DNA of 5,384 bases from Nonlabens sp. (GCA_030731685.1 JANQTO010000418.1:1-5384), one strand, 5' to 3'. Numbered from the stretch's first letter, positions 1 through 5,384 are shown. Program-made: numbers and translations. Notes: generated by a model from the letters alone, not told the origin.

Positions 1-12
1 ATTTCAAACAAG

Positions 13-54
13 AAAAACCCTACGTTCCTGCGCTAGGCGTGAAGTAGGGTTTTT
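13..54. terminator. Bidirectional rho-independent terminator
   Basis: An 11-bp perfect stem pairs AAAAACCCTAC (13-23) with GTAGGGTTTTT (44-54). The 20-nt loop can fold further (TTC 25-27 with GAA 41-43, CGC 31-33 with GCG 37-39). The A-run on one side and T-run on the other give a U-tract in either direction. It lies 18 nt past the stop codon of the leftward lipoprotein gene, so it ends that transcript. The symmetry suggests that it also ends a rightward gene lying before the window; that neighbour is inferred, not seen. Confidence 0.9.
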
Positions 55-72
55 AAAAATAGAATTATCGTT

Positions 73-885
73 TTAGTCTACAAGCTTACCGTTTTGAGGC
101 ATTTTATAGAATCCAGCATCCATGCCAGCCTTGTCTATATCTACTTTGGTAAAGTTTACGGCTGCATATGGACCTTCTGTTTGCACTGTGGTAGGCAGGT
201 TATTTTCCACGTTATACCAGTTTAAGGTCTGCGGTAAAATGAGTCCGTTTACTTCCTGCCAGTCTCCATACTTAATAAATTTAAAATTTGGCGATTTCTC
301 GTTTTTACCATAGGTAACAGTGTAGCTCAACCACTCCATGCGTTTTGTTTCTGGATGATAATAAAGTACATATTCATCGTCTGGTGAGTCGCCTACATTT
401 GCTTTATAGCCTATTTTTAAACCTGTATAAGAAATACCATCTTTAACCAGTGCTGGTGCATCGCTGTAAACAATACCGTCGTCGGCAAGGATAAAAGGCA
501 TTGCATAAAAGTAAAACATAAGGTTATGATAAAAACGTGCGCGTTCTACTGGAAAAGCAACCGTATCTTGTGCAATCCACACCTTACCTGCGTCGCTACC
601 TAGTTTAAAACCAGGACCTTCTACCAGCGTATTCCGATTTTTTAAATCGACTGTATGTGTTTCATAACCAGTTTTTTTGGGCATCGTGTAGGTGAGCGTT
701 TGCATCTCGCTCCATTTTTGTAAACCACCATGTGTTTGAAAGACCTCCTGCAATCCTTGTGGATATTTAGATACATCTACCTGTACTGCATCTGGCTGCA
801 TAGTAGCAGTATCATTCTCTTTAACCTCATTCTTGCACGCTGCAAATGCAAAAAGTGATGCTATAGCGATAATGGTGTTTTTCAT
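73..885 (-). CDS. Outer-membrane/periplasmic lipoprotein, DUF6503-like
   Basis: This encodes a predicted lipoprotein of 270 residues with no known activity. Residues 1-17 form a short type II signal peptide: MKN, then a hydrophobic stretch, then lipobox FAAC with the modified Cys at 17. A polar linker rich in E, D and K follows, to about residue 36. The mature part (about 40-270) begins with an HGG motif (52-54) and Trp58 and is otherwise rich in beta-strand patterns with many aromatic residues (for example FYHNLMFYFYAMPF). This layout recalls the Bacteroidota lipoprotein family DUF6503, which may have a LolA/LppX-like lipid-binding fold; that assignment is from memory of the family pattern and is tentative. 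The frame is open back to 981 (302 codons), but I chose the ATG at 885. It places the signal peptide at the N-terminus, and a TAnnTTTG promoter element lies inside the longer version. The ATG at 894 (adding three residues) is possible. The gene is divergent from the propeller gene and closes at a strong terminator, so it is probably monocistronic. Confidence 0.85.
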   Translation of the reverse strand: MKNTIIAIASLFAFAACKNEVKENDTATMQPDAVQVDVSKYPQGLQEVFQTHGGLQKWSEMQTLTYTMPKKTGYETHTVDLKNRNTLVEGPGFKLGSDAGKVWIAQDTVAFPVERARFYHNLMFYFYAMPFILADDGIVYSDAPALVKDGISYTGLKIGYKANVGDSPDDEYVLYYHPETKRMEWLSYTVTYGKNEKSPNFKFIKYGDWQEVNGLILPQTLNWYNVENNLPTTVQTEGPYAAVNFTKVDIDKAGMDAGFYKMPQNGKLVD

Positions 886-902
886 AACTGTCATTTTTTG
901 AA

Positions 903-910
903 CAAAGGTA
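903..910 (-). promoter_or_regulatory. Bacteroidota -7 promoter element of the lipoprotein gene
   Basis: Read on the minus strand the sequence is TACCTTTG, an exact match to the Bacteroidota sigma(A) -7 consensus TAnnTTTG. Transcription would start about 5-8 nt further on, near 895-898, giving a leader of only about 10-13 nt before the ATG at 885. I see no clear -33 TTG box at the usual spacing. The element lies within the longest open frame, which argues against translation from 981. Confidence 0.6.
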
Positions 911-1050
911 TGTTTAATAGCAAGGCTGCTAGTTTGTAAAGTTCCCAATAAATGAAACATTATTCCCTTTTTCCTTCTCAAACATTTGTAGTATTTGTGT
1001 AAATATCCATGCTGTACATTCTTTTAGCCATAATATAAATACAAACACCT

Positions 1051-1058
1051 TATCTTTA
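1051..1058 (+). promoter_or_regulatory. Possible -7 element of the propeller gene
   Basis: TATCTTTA matches TAnnTTTG at all but the last base and ends 20 nt before the ATG at 1079. This would give a short leader of about 14-16 nt, similar to the divergent gene. No convincing -33 TTG box is present upstream. It is the best candidate in the 193-bp divergent region but is weak on its own. Confidence 0.35.
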
Positions 1059-1078
1059 AACTCCATAAAAATGTTTTC

Positions 1079-3946
1079 ATGAAAAGAGTTATTTCCTTTG
1101 CTTTCTTATGTGCTGCTTTAATGAGCTTTGGCCAAAACACGCCAGCAACAACAACCTCCCAATTGCAAGAAGGTGCAACACAACGACTTGAACAAGCACA
1201 AGAATCGCCTTTTAAGAATCTAACATTTAAAAACATAGGTCCTACCATTATGTCAGGTCGTGTAGTAGATGTAGACGTGAATCCAGCTGACCCTACAGAG
1301 ATGTTAGTGGCTTATGCCAGCGGTGGTTTATGGCATACTAAGAATAACGGTACCAGCTTTACTCCTATCATGGACAACGCCGGAACTATAAATCTAGGAG
1401 ATATCGCCGTAGACTGGAAATCTAAAACCATATGGGCTGGAACTGGTGAAAATAACGCCAGCCGCAGTAGTTATGCAGGTATAGGCCTTTTAAAATCAAC
1501 AGATTGGGGTAAAACCTGGAGCAACCCTATGCTTGCAGACTCGCAACACATAGGTCGTATTATCATAAACCCAGCAGATGCAAACCATGTGGTCGTTGCT
1601 GTTACCGGACCATTATATTCGGTAAGTGATGCTCGTGGTGTTTACGTTACCAAAGATGGTGGAACTAGCTGGAAAAAAAGTCTGTTTGCCACAAATATGG
1701 CAGGTTTTATAGACCTTGCACATGCGCCTAACAATTTTAATGTTATGTATGCCGCAAGCTGGGAAAAGGACCGCAAGGCGTGGAACTTTGACGGTGACGG
1801 CGAGGCAAGCGCCATTTATAAAAGTACAGACGCTGGTATGTCATGGAATAAAATCACCACAGCAGCCAGCGGTTTTCCTGTAGGTTCGGGCGTAGGTCGC
1901 ATCGGGCTTGCCGTTTATGACGAGAATACCGTTTATGCTATTCACGATTCACAATTCCGTAGAGCGCAAGATGCTAGTAATGAAGATGCTGGAGTTAATG
2001 CTGAGAGCAGTCGAAGCGCGAAAGCGAACTCAACAAAGGACCTCAAAAAAGACGACTTTAAAACCATGTCTAAGGATGCTTTTCTAGCACTGGATGATAA
2101 ACGACTCAATGATTTCTTAAAAAACAATGGTTTCCAAGAAAAATACCGCGCGGCAAACGTGAAGAATATGGTGCGCAGTGGCGATGCAACTCCGCTTGAT
2201 GTAGCTAAGTATTTAGAAGATGCAAACTCACAACTTTTTGACACTCCCGTAAAAGGTGCAGAGCTTTATCGCAGTAACGATGGCGGTAAAACCTGGACCA
2301 AAACACACGATGGTCAAATAGACAATGTGTTTTTTAGTTACGGATACTATTTTGCACAAGTGCGTGTGGACCCAAGCGATGTTGACCATGTGTATGTCAT
2401 GGGCGTTCCTATTATAAAGTCTGTTGACGGTGGTAAAAACTGGGAAAATATTTCTAGAGAAAACGTGCATGCAGACCACCACGCACTATGGATAAATCCT
2501 AACAAACGTGGACACATTATCAACGGTAACGACGGCGGCTTGAATATATCTTATGACGATGGTGAAACCTGGATTAAGAACAACACGCCTAGCGTAGGGC
2601 AGTTTTATGCCATTAACTACGATATGGAAAGTCCGTATAATGTATATGGTGGTTTACAGGATAATGGTGTTTGGGTAGGCGCACATACCGCACAAGAAGA
2701 CCGCAGCTGGCAGCAACAAGGCCAGTATCCATGGAAAAGTATTATGGGCGGCGATGGTATGCAAATCCAAATTGACTCTAGAGACAAAAATGTCGTTTAT
2801 ACCGGTTACCAGTTTGGTAATTACTACCGCATAAACTTTACCGAGGATAAAATGGATTACATACAGCCTAAGCACGAACTCGGCGAGACTCCGTATCGTT
2901 TTAACTGGCAAACTCCCATTTTACTAAGTTCACACAATCAGGATATCCTGTATTTTGGTGGCAATAAATTGCACCGTTCCATGAATCAAGGAACAGACTG
3001 GACGACTATATCGCCGGACCTTACCCAAGGTGGCAAAGAAGGTAATGTTGCTTATGGAACGCTTACAACTATTAGTGAGTCTCCGTTTCAATTTGGTGTT
3101 ATTTATACCGGCTCAGACGATGGCCTTGTGCAAATTACAAGAGACAGCGGTGCTACATGGGAATCACTTAATGGCGGCTGGCCTGCAAACCTTTGGGTAA
3201 GCCGTGTGGTAGCATCTCAACACAAAAAAGGACGTGTTTATGCGACACTCAACGGTTACCGTTTTGACGATTTCACGCCCTATGTATATATAAGTGAAGA
3301 TTATGGTAAAACCTGGAGCAACATAGGAACGAGCGTTCCTACCGCAGCCGTAAACGTCATTATAGAACATCCTAAAAAAGAAAACGTGCTTTTTATAGGA
3401 ACAGATAATGCGACCTATGTAAGCATGGACAGCGGCAAAAATTGGAATCTTCTTTCAGGTGGAATGCCGCCAGTTGCAGTGCATGACCTCAAAATACAGC
3501 CTGCAGAAAATCATCTTTTGGTCGGAACACACGGTCGTTCTATTTATTTAGGCGAGTTAGATGCGTTGCAGTTAGTTGGTAAAGAGTTCGCTTTCGCGAA
3601 AGTGAACAAAATAAGAGCCTCGTCACGCTATGGCAGCAAGCGCGCACTATCTACAAACATTCCAGAACCATCCATTGCGCTGTCTTTTTACAGCCCGAAT
3701 GCTGGAACAGCAATCATAACCGTGCTTAACGATAAGGGTAAAGTATTACAAGAAATAAGCACAATAGCGGACAAAGGACTTAATTTCTATACCTACGATG
3801 GTAGTATAAACGCAGCAGGCATCAAACGTTTTAAAGAAACTCCTAAAACTGCCGAAAACGGAAAAACCTACCTGCCAAAAGGCACCTACACCATTAAGAT
3901 TAAAACTGACGCTGGTAGTGGTGAGCAAGAGCTTGTGGTCGAGTAG
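1079..3946 (+). CDS. Secreted VPS10/sortilin-like Asp-box beta-propeller protein
   Basis: This encodes a 955-residue exported protein of the Bacteroidota family usually labelled VPS10 domain-containing, sortilin-like or BNR-repeat glycosyl hydrolase. Residues 1-19 are a type I signal peptide (MKR, hydrophobic core, end at SFG/Q). Eleven Asp-box motifs (S/T-x-D-x-G-x-T/S-W) start at residues 87 (degenerate, TKNNGTSF), 140, 191, 249, 399, 448, 491, 634 (degenerate, SMNQGTDW), 687, 739 and 782, marking propeller blades up to about 830. Residues about 290-395 interrupt the blade spacing with a charged, helix-rich insert. Conserved-looking patches include DHH at 466-468, NGNDGG just before box 491 and GGLQDNG at 524-530. 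Residues 862-955 look like an FlgD/Ig-like beta domain ending GTYTIKIKT...LVVE. No FRIP motif is visible and I could not identify a sialidase arginine triad, so a glycosidase activity is not supported; a binding or scaffold role is an inference. Location is periplasmic, surface or secreted. The start is well placed because the signal peptide begins there. The nearest candidate hairpin after the stop lacks a T-run, so the end of the transcript is unclear. Confidence 0.93.
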   Translation: MKRVISFAFLCAALMSFGQNTPATTTSQLQEGATQRLEQAQESPFKNLTFKNIGPTIMSGRVVDVDVNPADPTEMLVAYASGGLWHTKNNGTSFTPIMDNAGTINLGDIAVDWKSKTIWAGTGENNASRSSYAGIGLLKSTDWGKTWSNPMLADSQHIGRIIINPADANHVVVAVTGPLYSVSDARGVYVTKDGGTSWKKSLFATNMAGFIDLAHAPNNFNVMYAASWEKDRKAWNFDGDGEASAIYKSTDAGMSWNKITTAASGFPVGSGVGRIGLAVYDENTVYAIHDSQFRRAQDASNEDAGVNAESSRSAKANSTKDLKKDDFKTMSKDAFLALDDKRLNDFLKNNGFQEKYRAANVKNMVRSGDATPLDVAKYLEDANSQLFDTPVKGAELYRSNDGGKTWTKTHDGQIDNVFFSYGYYFAQVRVDPSDVDHVYVMGVPIIKSVDGGKNWENISRENVHADHHALWINPNKRGHIINGNDGGLNISYDDGETWIKNNTPSVGQFYAINYDMESPYNVYGGLQDNGVWVGAHTAQEDRSWQQQGQYPWKSIMGGDGMQIQIDSRDKNVVYTGYQFGNYYRINFTEDKMDYIQPKHELGETPYRFNWQTPILLSSHNQDILYFGGNKLHRSMNQGTDWTTISPDLTQGGKEGNVAYGTLTTISESPFQFGVIYTGSDDGLVQITRDSGATWESLNGGWPANLWVSRVVASQHKKGRVYATLNGYRFDDFTPYVYISEDYGKTWSNIGTSVPTAAVNVIIEHPKKENVLFIGTDNATYVSMDSGKNWNLLSGGMPPVAVHDLKIQPAENHLLVGTHGRSIYLGELDALQLVGKEFAFAKVNKIRASSRYGSKRALSTNIPEPSIALSFYSPNAGTAIITVLNDKGKVLQEISTIADKGLNFYTYDGSINAAGIKRFKETPKTAENGKTYLPKGTYTIKIKTDAGSGEQELVVE
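2017..2029 (+). repeat. Degenerate half-copy of the CGCGAAAG-type palindrome
   Basis: CGCGAAAGCGAAC matches the right half and centre of the palindrome at 3586-3607 at 12 of 13 positions, but its left half is not conserved. It is read in frame as the last part of R-S-A-K-A-N (residues 312-317), within the helix-rich insert of the propeller protein. It may be a decayed repeat copy or a chance match; two copies of a 13-mer differing at one base in one gene is suggestive only. Confidence 0.4.
3586..3607. repeat. 22-bp palindrome GTTCGCTTTCG-CGAAAGTGAAC inside the coding region
   Basis: The two 11-nt arms, GTTCGCTTTCG and CGAAAGTGAAC, are mutual reverse complements except for one G/T pair (3590 with 3603). 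The centre is the perfect core CTTTCGCGAAAG. It is read in frame as F-A-F-A-K-V-N (residues 837-843), in the stretch between the last propeller blade and the FlgD/Ig-like domain. From memory, a TTCGCTTTCGCGAAAGCG-type palindrome is frequent in some marine Flavobacteriaceae genomes, both between and inside genes; that recollection could not be checked here. Confidence 0.65.
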
Positions 3947-3949
3947 TTA

Positions 3950-4007
3950 AACTTAGTACAATGGCTTCAAATTGCCTATCACAATTTTGAGTTTATCCTA
4001 TTAAGTT
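3950..4007 (+). repeat. Nested inverted repeat just after the propeller gene stop
   Basis: An outer 9-bp stem pairs AACTTAGTA (3950-3958) with TATTAAGTT (3999-4007), with one G-T wobble. Inside it TCAAATTG (3967-3974) pairs with CAATTTTGA (3982-3990), with one bulged T and a 7-nt loop. It begins three bases after the stop codon. No T-run follows, so it is not a standard intrinsic terminator; it could be a protective 3' structure. AT-rich DNA forms such pairings by chance fairly often. Confidence 0.4.
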
Positions 4008-4051
4008 CGTTCAGAATATTGGTTTAAGAATGAGCCGTTTTTTATAGTGCA

Positions 4052-4081
4052 GACAATCTTGCAACAACTTATTGTCGCAAG
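4052..4081 (+). repeat. Hairpin with a mutually exclusive alternative pairing
   Basis: CTTGC-A-ACAA (4058-4067) pairs with TTGT-C-GCAAG (4072-4081), giving nine pairs around one A/C mismatch and a CTTA tetraloop. Alternatively GACAAT (4052-4057) pairs perfectly with ATTGTC (4071-4076), which would disrupt the first stem. The bases after 4081 are CTAGAATTGG, so there is no U-tract. It may help end the propeller transcript or be part of a structured RNA. Confidence 0.45.
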
Positions 4082-4090
4082 CTAGAATTG

Positions 4091-4176
4091 GTTAATGGAA
4101 TGCAGATTTAGCATAATTTGCTCCTGATTAATTAGAATTTCACATTTCAGTAATTCACTAATCTGCTTCTATTAAC
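4091..4176. repeat. 86-nt long-stem imperfect inverted repeat
   Basis: The left arm (4091-4111, beginning GTTAATGGAA) and right arm (4158-4176, beginning CTAATCTGC) pair at 19 positions: 18 Watson-Crick and one G-T wobble (4097 with 4170). Single bulged Ts lie at 4101 and 4109. The loop is 46 nt and can form a minor inner stem (GAATT 4135-4139 with AATTC 4152-4156). Two further wobble pairs extend the base outward (4089-4090 with 4177-4178). No target-site duplication is evident in the flanking bases. It could be a small MITE-like or intergenic repeat unit, or a structured RNA. Confidence 0.6.
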
Positions 4177-4224
4177 TGCTATATTACTACAACATTTAGT
4201 CGTTTTTTTACTCGGAACTTCTGC

Positions 4225-4286
4225 TAAAATCAACGTAATATTCTCAAAAATAGATTTTTAATAAAAATATTAGCATGTTGAGTTTA
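4225..4286. repeat. AT-rich extended dyad upstream of the susC-like promoter
   Basis: Nested arms pair TAAA (4225-4228) with TTTA (4283-4286), TCAAC (4230-4234) with GTTGA (4277-4281), and TAATATT (4236-4242) with AATATTA (4266-4272). Near the centre AAAAAT (4246-4251) faces ATTTTT (4254-4259), and a further AAAAAT at 4263-4268 can compete for it. The dyad ends 39 bp before the -7 element. It may be an operator, a bent or UP-like A/T tract, or a stem in a transcript entering from the left. Confidence 0.4.
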
Positions 4287-4295
4287 AGAAGTAAT

Positions 4296-4323
4296 ACAGC
4301 AACTAGCTACTGAGCGTTGTTGT
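4296..4323 (+). repeat. Inverted repeat abutting the susC-like -7 element (possible operator)
   Basis: ACAGCAAC (4296-4303) pairs with GTTGTTGT (4316-4323), eight pairs including one G-T. An inner GCT/AGC pairing (4306-4308 with 4313-4315) extends it. It ends two bases before the -7 element, covering the region where sigma or an activator would bind, so it is well placed for an operator. No -33 TTG box is visible at the normal spacing. The regulator is unknown. Confidence 0.35.
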
Positions 4324-4325
4324 TT

Positions 4326-4333
4326 TATATTTG
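4326..4333 (+). promoter_or_regulatory. Bacteroidota -7 promoter element of the susC-like gene
   Basis: TATATTTG matches TAnnTTTG exactly. A start site near 4338-4341 would give a leader of about 70 nt before the ATG at 4411. The leader contains the hairpin at 4360-4377. It gives the receptor gene its own transcription start, separate from the propeller gene. Confidence 0.65.
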
Positions 4334-4359
4334 TGAAAAGAATTTTTAAGAGATTATTA

Positions 4360-4377
4360 ACCTACAACGATGTAGGT
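4360..4377 (+). promoter_or_regulatory. Leader hairpin, possible attenuator, of the susC-like gene
   Basis: ACCTACA (4360-4366) and TGTAGGT (4371-4377) form a perfect 7-bp stem with an ACGA loop, followed by the T-rich GTTTCTTTTG. It sits within the predicted 5' untranslated leader, between the promoter and the ATG. Stem plus T-rich tail resembles a weak intrinsic terminator, so conditional termination is possible; an mRNA-stabilising stem is the simpler alternative. Confidence 0.4.
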
Positions 4378-4410
4378 GTTTCTTTTGATTCCGAATTAAA
4401 GACATTTTGC

Positions 4411-5384
4411 ATGAATAAATTCACGTTACTACTATTTTTTCTTGTTGCTACTTTTGGATTTGCTCAAGAAACTATCATCCCTGGAAAAGTCATTGAACAA
4501 GCGACCGGTGAAGGTTTATTTGGAGCAACCATTCAAAATTTAAATAACCAGAAAGCAACCACCTCAGACTTAGACGGACTTTTTAACATCGCGGCATCGC
4601 CCGGTGATGTACTTAAAGTTTCATACATAGGAACTATAACACAACGTGTAACTATCGTTGACACTAAAATGGTTACTATAAGTATGGTTGAAGATGTTGC
4701 AAAATTAGACGCCGTAGTGGTTATAGGATATGGAACTCAAGCGGTAAGAGAAGTGACAGGAGCGGTGAGCATTGTCGACAGTAAAACCATCGAAAACCTT
4801 AAACCTACAAGAGTAGAACAAGCATTACAAGGTCAAGTTGCTGGTGTTAATGTTACCTCATCGTCAGGTTCACCTGGTGCAGGATTAAATATTAGAATAC
4901 GTGGTATTTCTACTAACGGTGACAACCGACCACTAATACTTGTTGATGGTAATATAATTGAAGACCTTAGTGTTATCAATCCAGGTGACATAGAGAGCAT
5001 GTCTGTGCTCAAGGATGCAACTGCTGGAATTTACGGTGTGAGAGCAGCAAACGGCGTTATAATAATCACCACTAAGGGTGGTCGTAAAAACCAGCCCTTA
5101 AAATTAGAGTTCAACTCATGGGGTGGCTTTCAAGAGACCACAAGGAGATTGCCTACATTAAACGCACAACAGTACGCCCTCATTAAAAATGAAGCTTTTG
5201 CAAACAATGGTGAAGCCTTGCCATTTACCAATATTGCAAACCTCACTAATACAAATTACCAGAACGCTGTGTTTGATAACGCACTAATACTTAATAATGA
5301 TGCATCCATACGAGGTGGTACAGAGAAATCTACCTATGCGTTTGGAGTTGCAGTTTTAAGTCAAGATGGTATTGTAGGAAGTGA
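4411..5384 (+). CDS. SusC/RagA-family TonB-linked outer-membrane receptor, N-terminal part
   Basis: This is the beginning of a TonB-dependent transporter that imports oligomers across the outer membrane with a lid-like SusD lipoprotein. The gene is cut by the window edge: 324 codons and two bases are present of a family length near 1000. Residues 1-18 are a type I signal peptide ending GFA/Q. Residues about 22-92 are the CarboxypepD_reg-like beta-sandwich (GKVIEQATGEGLFGATI, then TSDLDGLFNI, then VSYIG). The TonB-box region is LDAVVVIGYGT at 99-109, with Ala where Glu is usual. The plug follows (about 110-225): ALQGQVAGV 138-146, IRIRGIS 161-167, LILVDG 175-180, and the SusC/RagA signature IYGVRAANGVIIITTKGG at 207-224. 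Barrel strands begin after about 230. There is no N-terminal STN domain, so direct anti-sigma signalling is not expected. ATG 4411 is the only in-frame ATG after the stop at 4285, though the frame stays open upstream (GTG at 4333); no Shine-Dalgarno is seen. The substrate cannot be told from this part. Confidence 0.95.
   Translation, partial: MNKFTLLLFFLVATFGFAQETIIPGKVIEQATGEGLFGATIQNLNNQKATTSDLDGLFNIAASPGDVLKVSYIGTITQRVTIVDTKMVTISMVEDVAKLDAVVVIGYGTQAVREVTGAVSIVDSKTIENLKPTRVEQALQGQVAGVNVTSSSGSPGAGLNIRIRGISTNGDNRPLILVDGNIIEDLSVINPGDIESMSVLKDATAGIYGVRAANGVIIITTKGGRKNQPLKLEFNSWGGFQETTRRLPTLNAQQYALIKNEAFANNGEALPFTNIANLTNTNYQNAVFDNALILNNDASIRGGTEKSTYAFGVAVLSQDGIVGS

Larger units (their letters stand above)
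3947..4410. other. Structured non-coding gap between propeller and susC-like genes
   Basis: These 464 bp are AT-rich and I find no credible gene in either strand. The region holds a succession of inverted repeats (3950-4007, 4052-4081, 4091-4176, 4225-4286, 4296-4323, 4360-4377) and a consensus promoter element at 4326-4333. No hairpin directly followed by a long T-run is seen after the propeller gene, so the end of that transcript is not obvious. It could contain a long structured 3' UTR, an unannotated small RNA, decayed mobile DNA, or regulatory sites for the receptor gene. Confidence 0.7.

Noticed and set aside
1024..1248. 74-codon minus-strand frame spanning the propeller start
   Set aside because: It is antisense to the signal peptide region, has no promoter or family resemblance, and mostly mirrors the propeller gene.
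1942..2244. Open frame of 100 codons on the minus strand inside the propeller gene
   Set aside because: It lies fully antisense to a well-supported gene, its translation shows no domain or signal peptide, and the Asp-box protein explains the sequence. The other short antisense frames within 2228-3928, and the plus-strand frame at 122-313 opposite the lipoprotein gene, were set aside for the same reason.
1508..3322. Identical 18-nt stretch GGTAAAACCTGGAGCAAC at 1508-1525 and 3305-3322
   Set aside because: Both copies encode the G-K-T-W-S-N part of an Asp box, so protein repeat constraint explains it. It is not a mobile or regulatory repeat.
3662..3943. Type IX secretion C-terminal sorting domain
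   Set aside because: The tail ends in beta strands with GTYTIKIKT and LVVE, which loosely resembles such domains, but the pattern fits an FlgD/Ig-like fold at least as well. Without a profile search the T9SS call is not supported.
4245..4252. Minus-strand TATTTTTG matching TAnnTTTG
   Set aside because: It lies in an A/T-run where such a match is expected by chance, has no -33 box, and leads into no gene. Downstream on that strand there is only a 10-codon frame (MLNLHSINQF), despite its AGGAG-like upstream bases.
4333..4410. N-terminal extension of the SusC-like protein from GTG 4333
   Set aside because: The frame is open there, but the GTG overlaps the promoter element, and the ATG at 4411 begins a proper signal peptide.
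3947..4410. CRISPR array or tRNA/rRNA gene in the gap
   Set aside because: No regularly spaced direct repeats and no tRNA-like cloverleaf or rRNA-like segment were seen; the repeats there are inverted and unlike one another.

Overview
The window looks like a moderately AT-rich chromosomal segment of a marine-type Flavobacteriaceae (Bacteroidota). The evidence is a SusC/RagA-type TonB-linked receptor, a long Asp-box (VPS10/sortilin-like) secreted protein with an FlgD/Ig-like tail, a signal-peptidase-II lipoprotein resembling a Bacteroidota-only family, two exact matches to the Bacteroidota -7 promoter element TAnnTTTG, start codons without clear Shine-Dalgarno sequences, and a GTTCGCTTTCG-type palindrome inside coding DNA. 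The genus cannot be told from this stretch.

Layout: a strong, probably bidirectional terminator (13-54) closes the left side. A lipoprotein gene runs leftwards (885 to 73). Across a 193-bp divergent intergenic region a 955-residue Asp-box propeller gene runs rightwards (1079 to 3946). It is followed by a 464-bp non-coding gap (3947-4410) that holds a chain of inverted repeats, a consensus promoter at 4326-4333 and a leader hairpin. The SusC-like receptor gene starts at 4411 and runs off the right edge, so only about its first third (324 codons) is present.

All three products carry export signals: one lipoprotein and two signal-peptidase-I type proteins. The SusC-like protein should act in TonB-dependent uptake of an oligomer (glycan or peptide) together with a SusD partner that would be expected beyond the window. 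The other two have no experimentally based function that I can name. They are divergently transcribed and could share a control region, but nothing shows that they work together. The long gap and the separate promoter make the receptor an independent transcription unit.

I see no convincing new defence, mobile or biosynthetic system. The observations most worth a second look are the densely structured 3947-4410 gap, above all the 86-nt long-stem inverted repeat at 4091-4176, and the palindromic repeat that has been accommodated in frame at two apparent linkers of the propeller protein.
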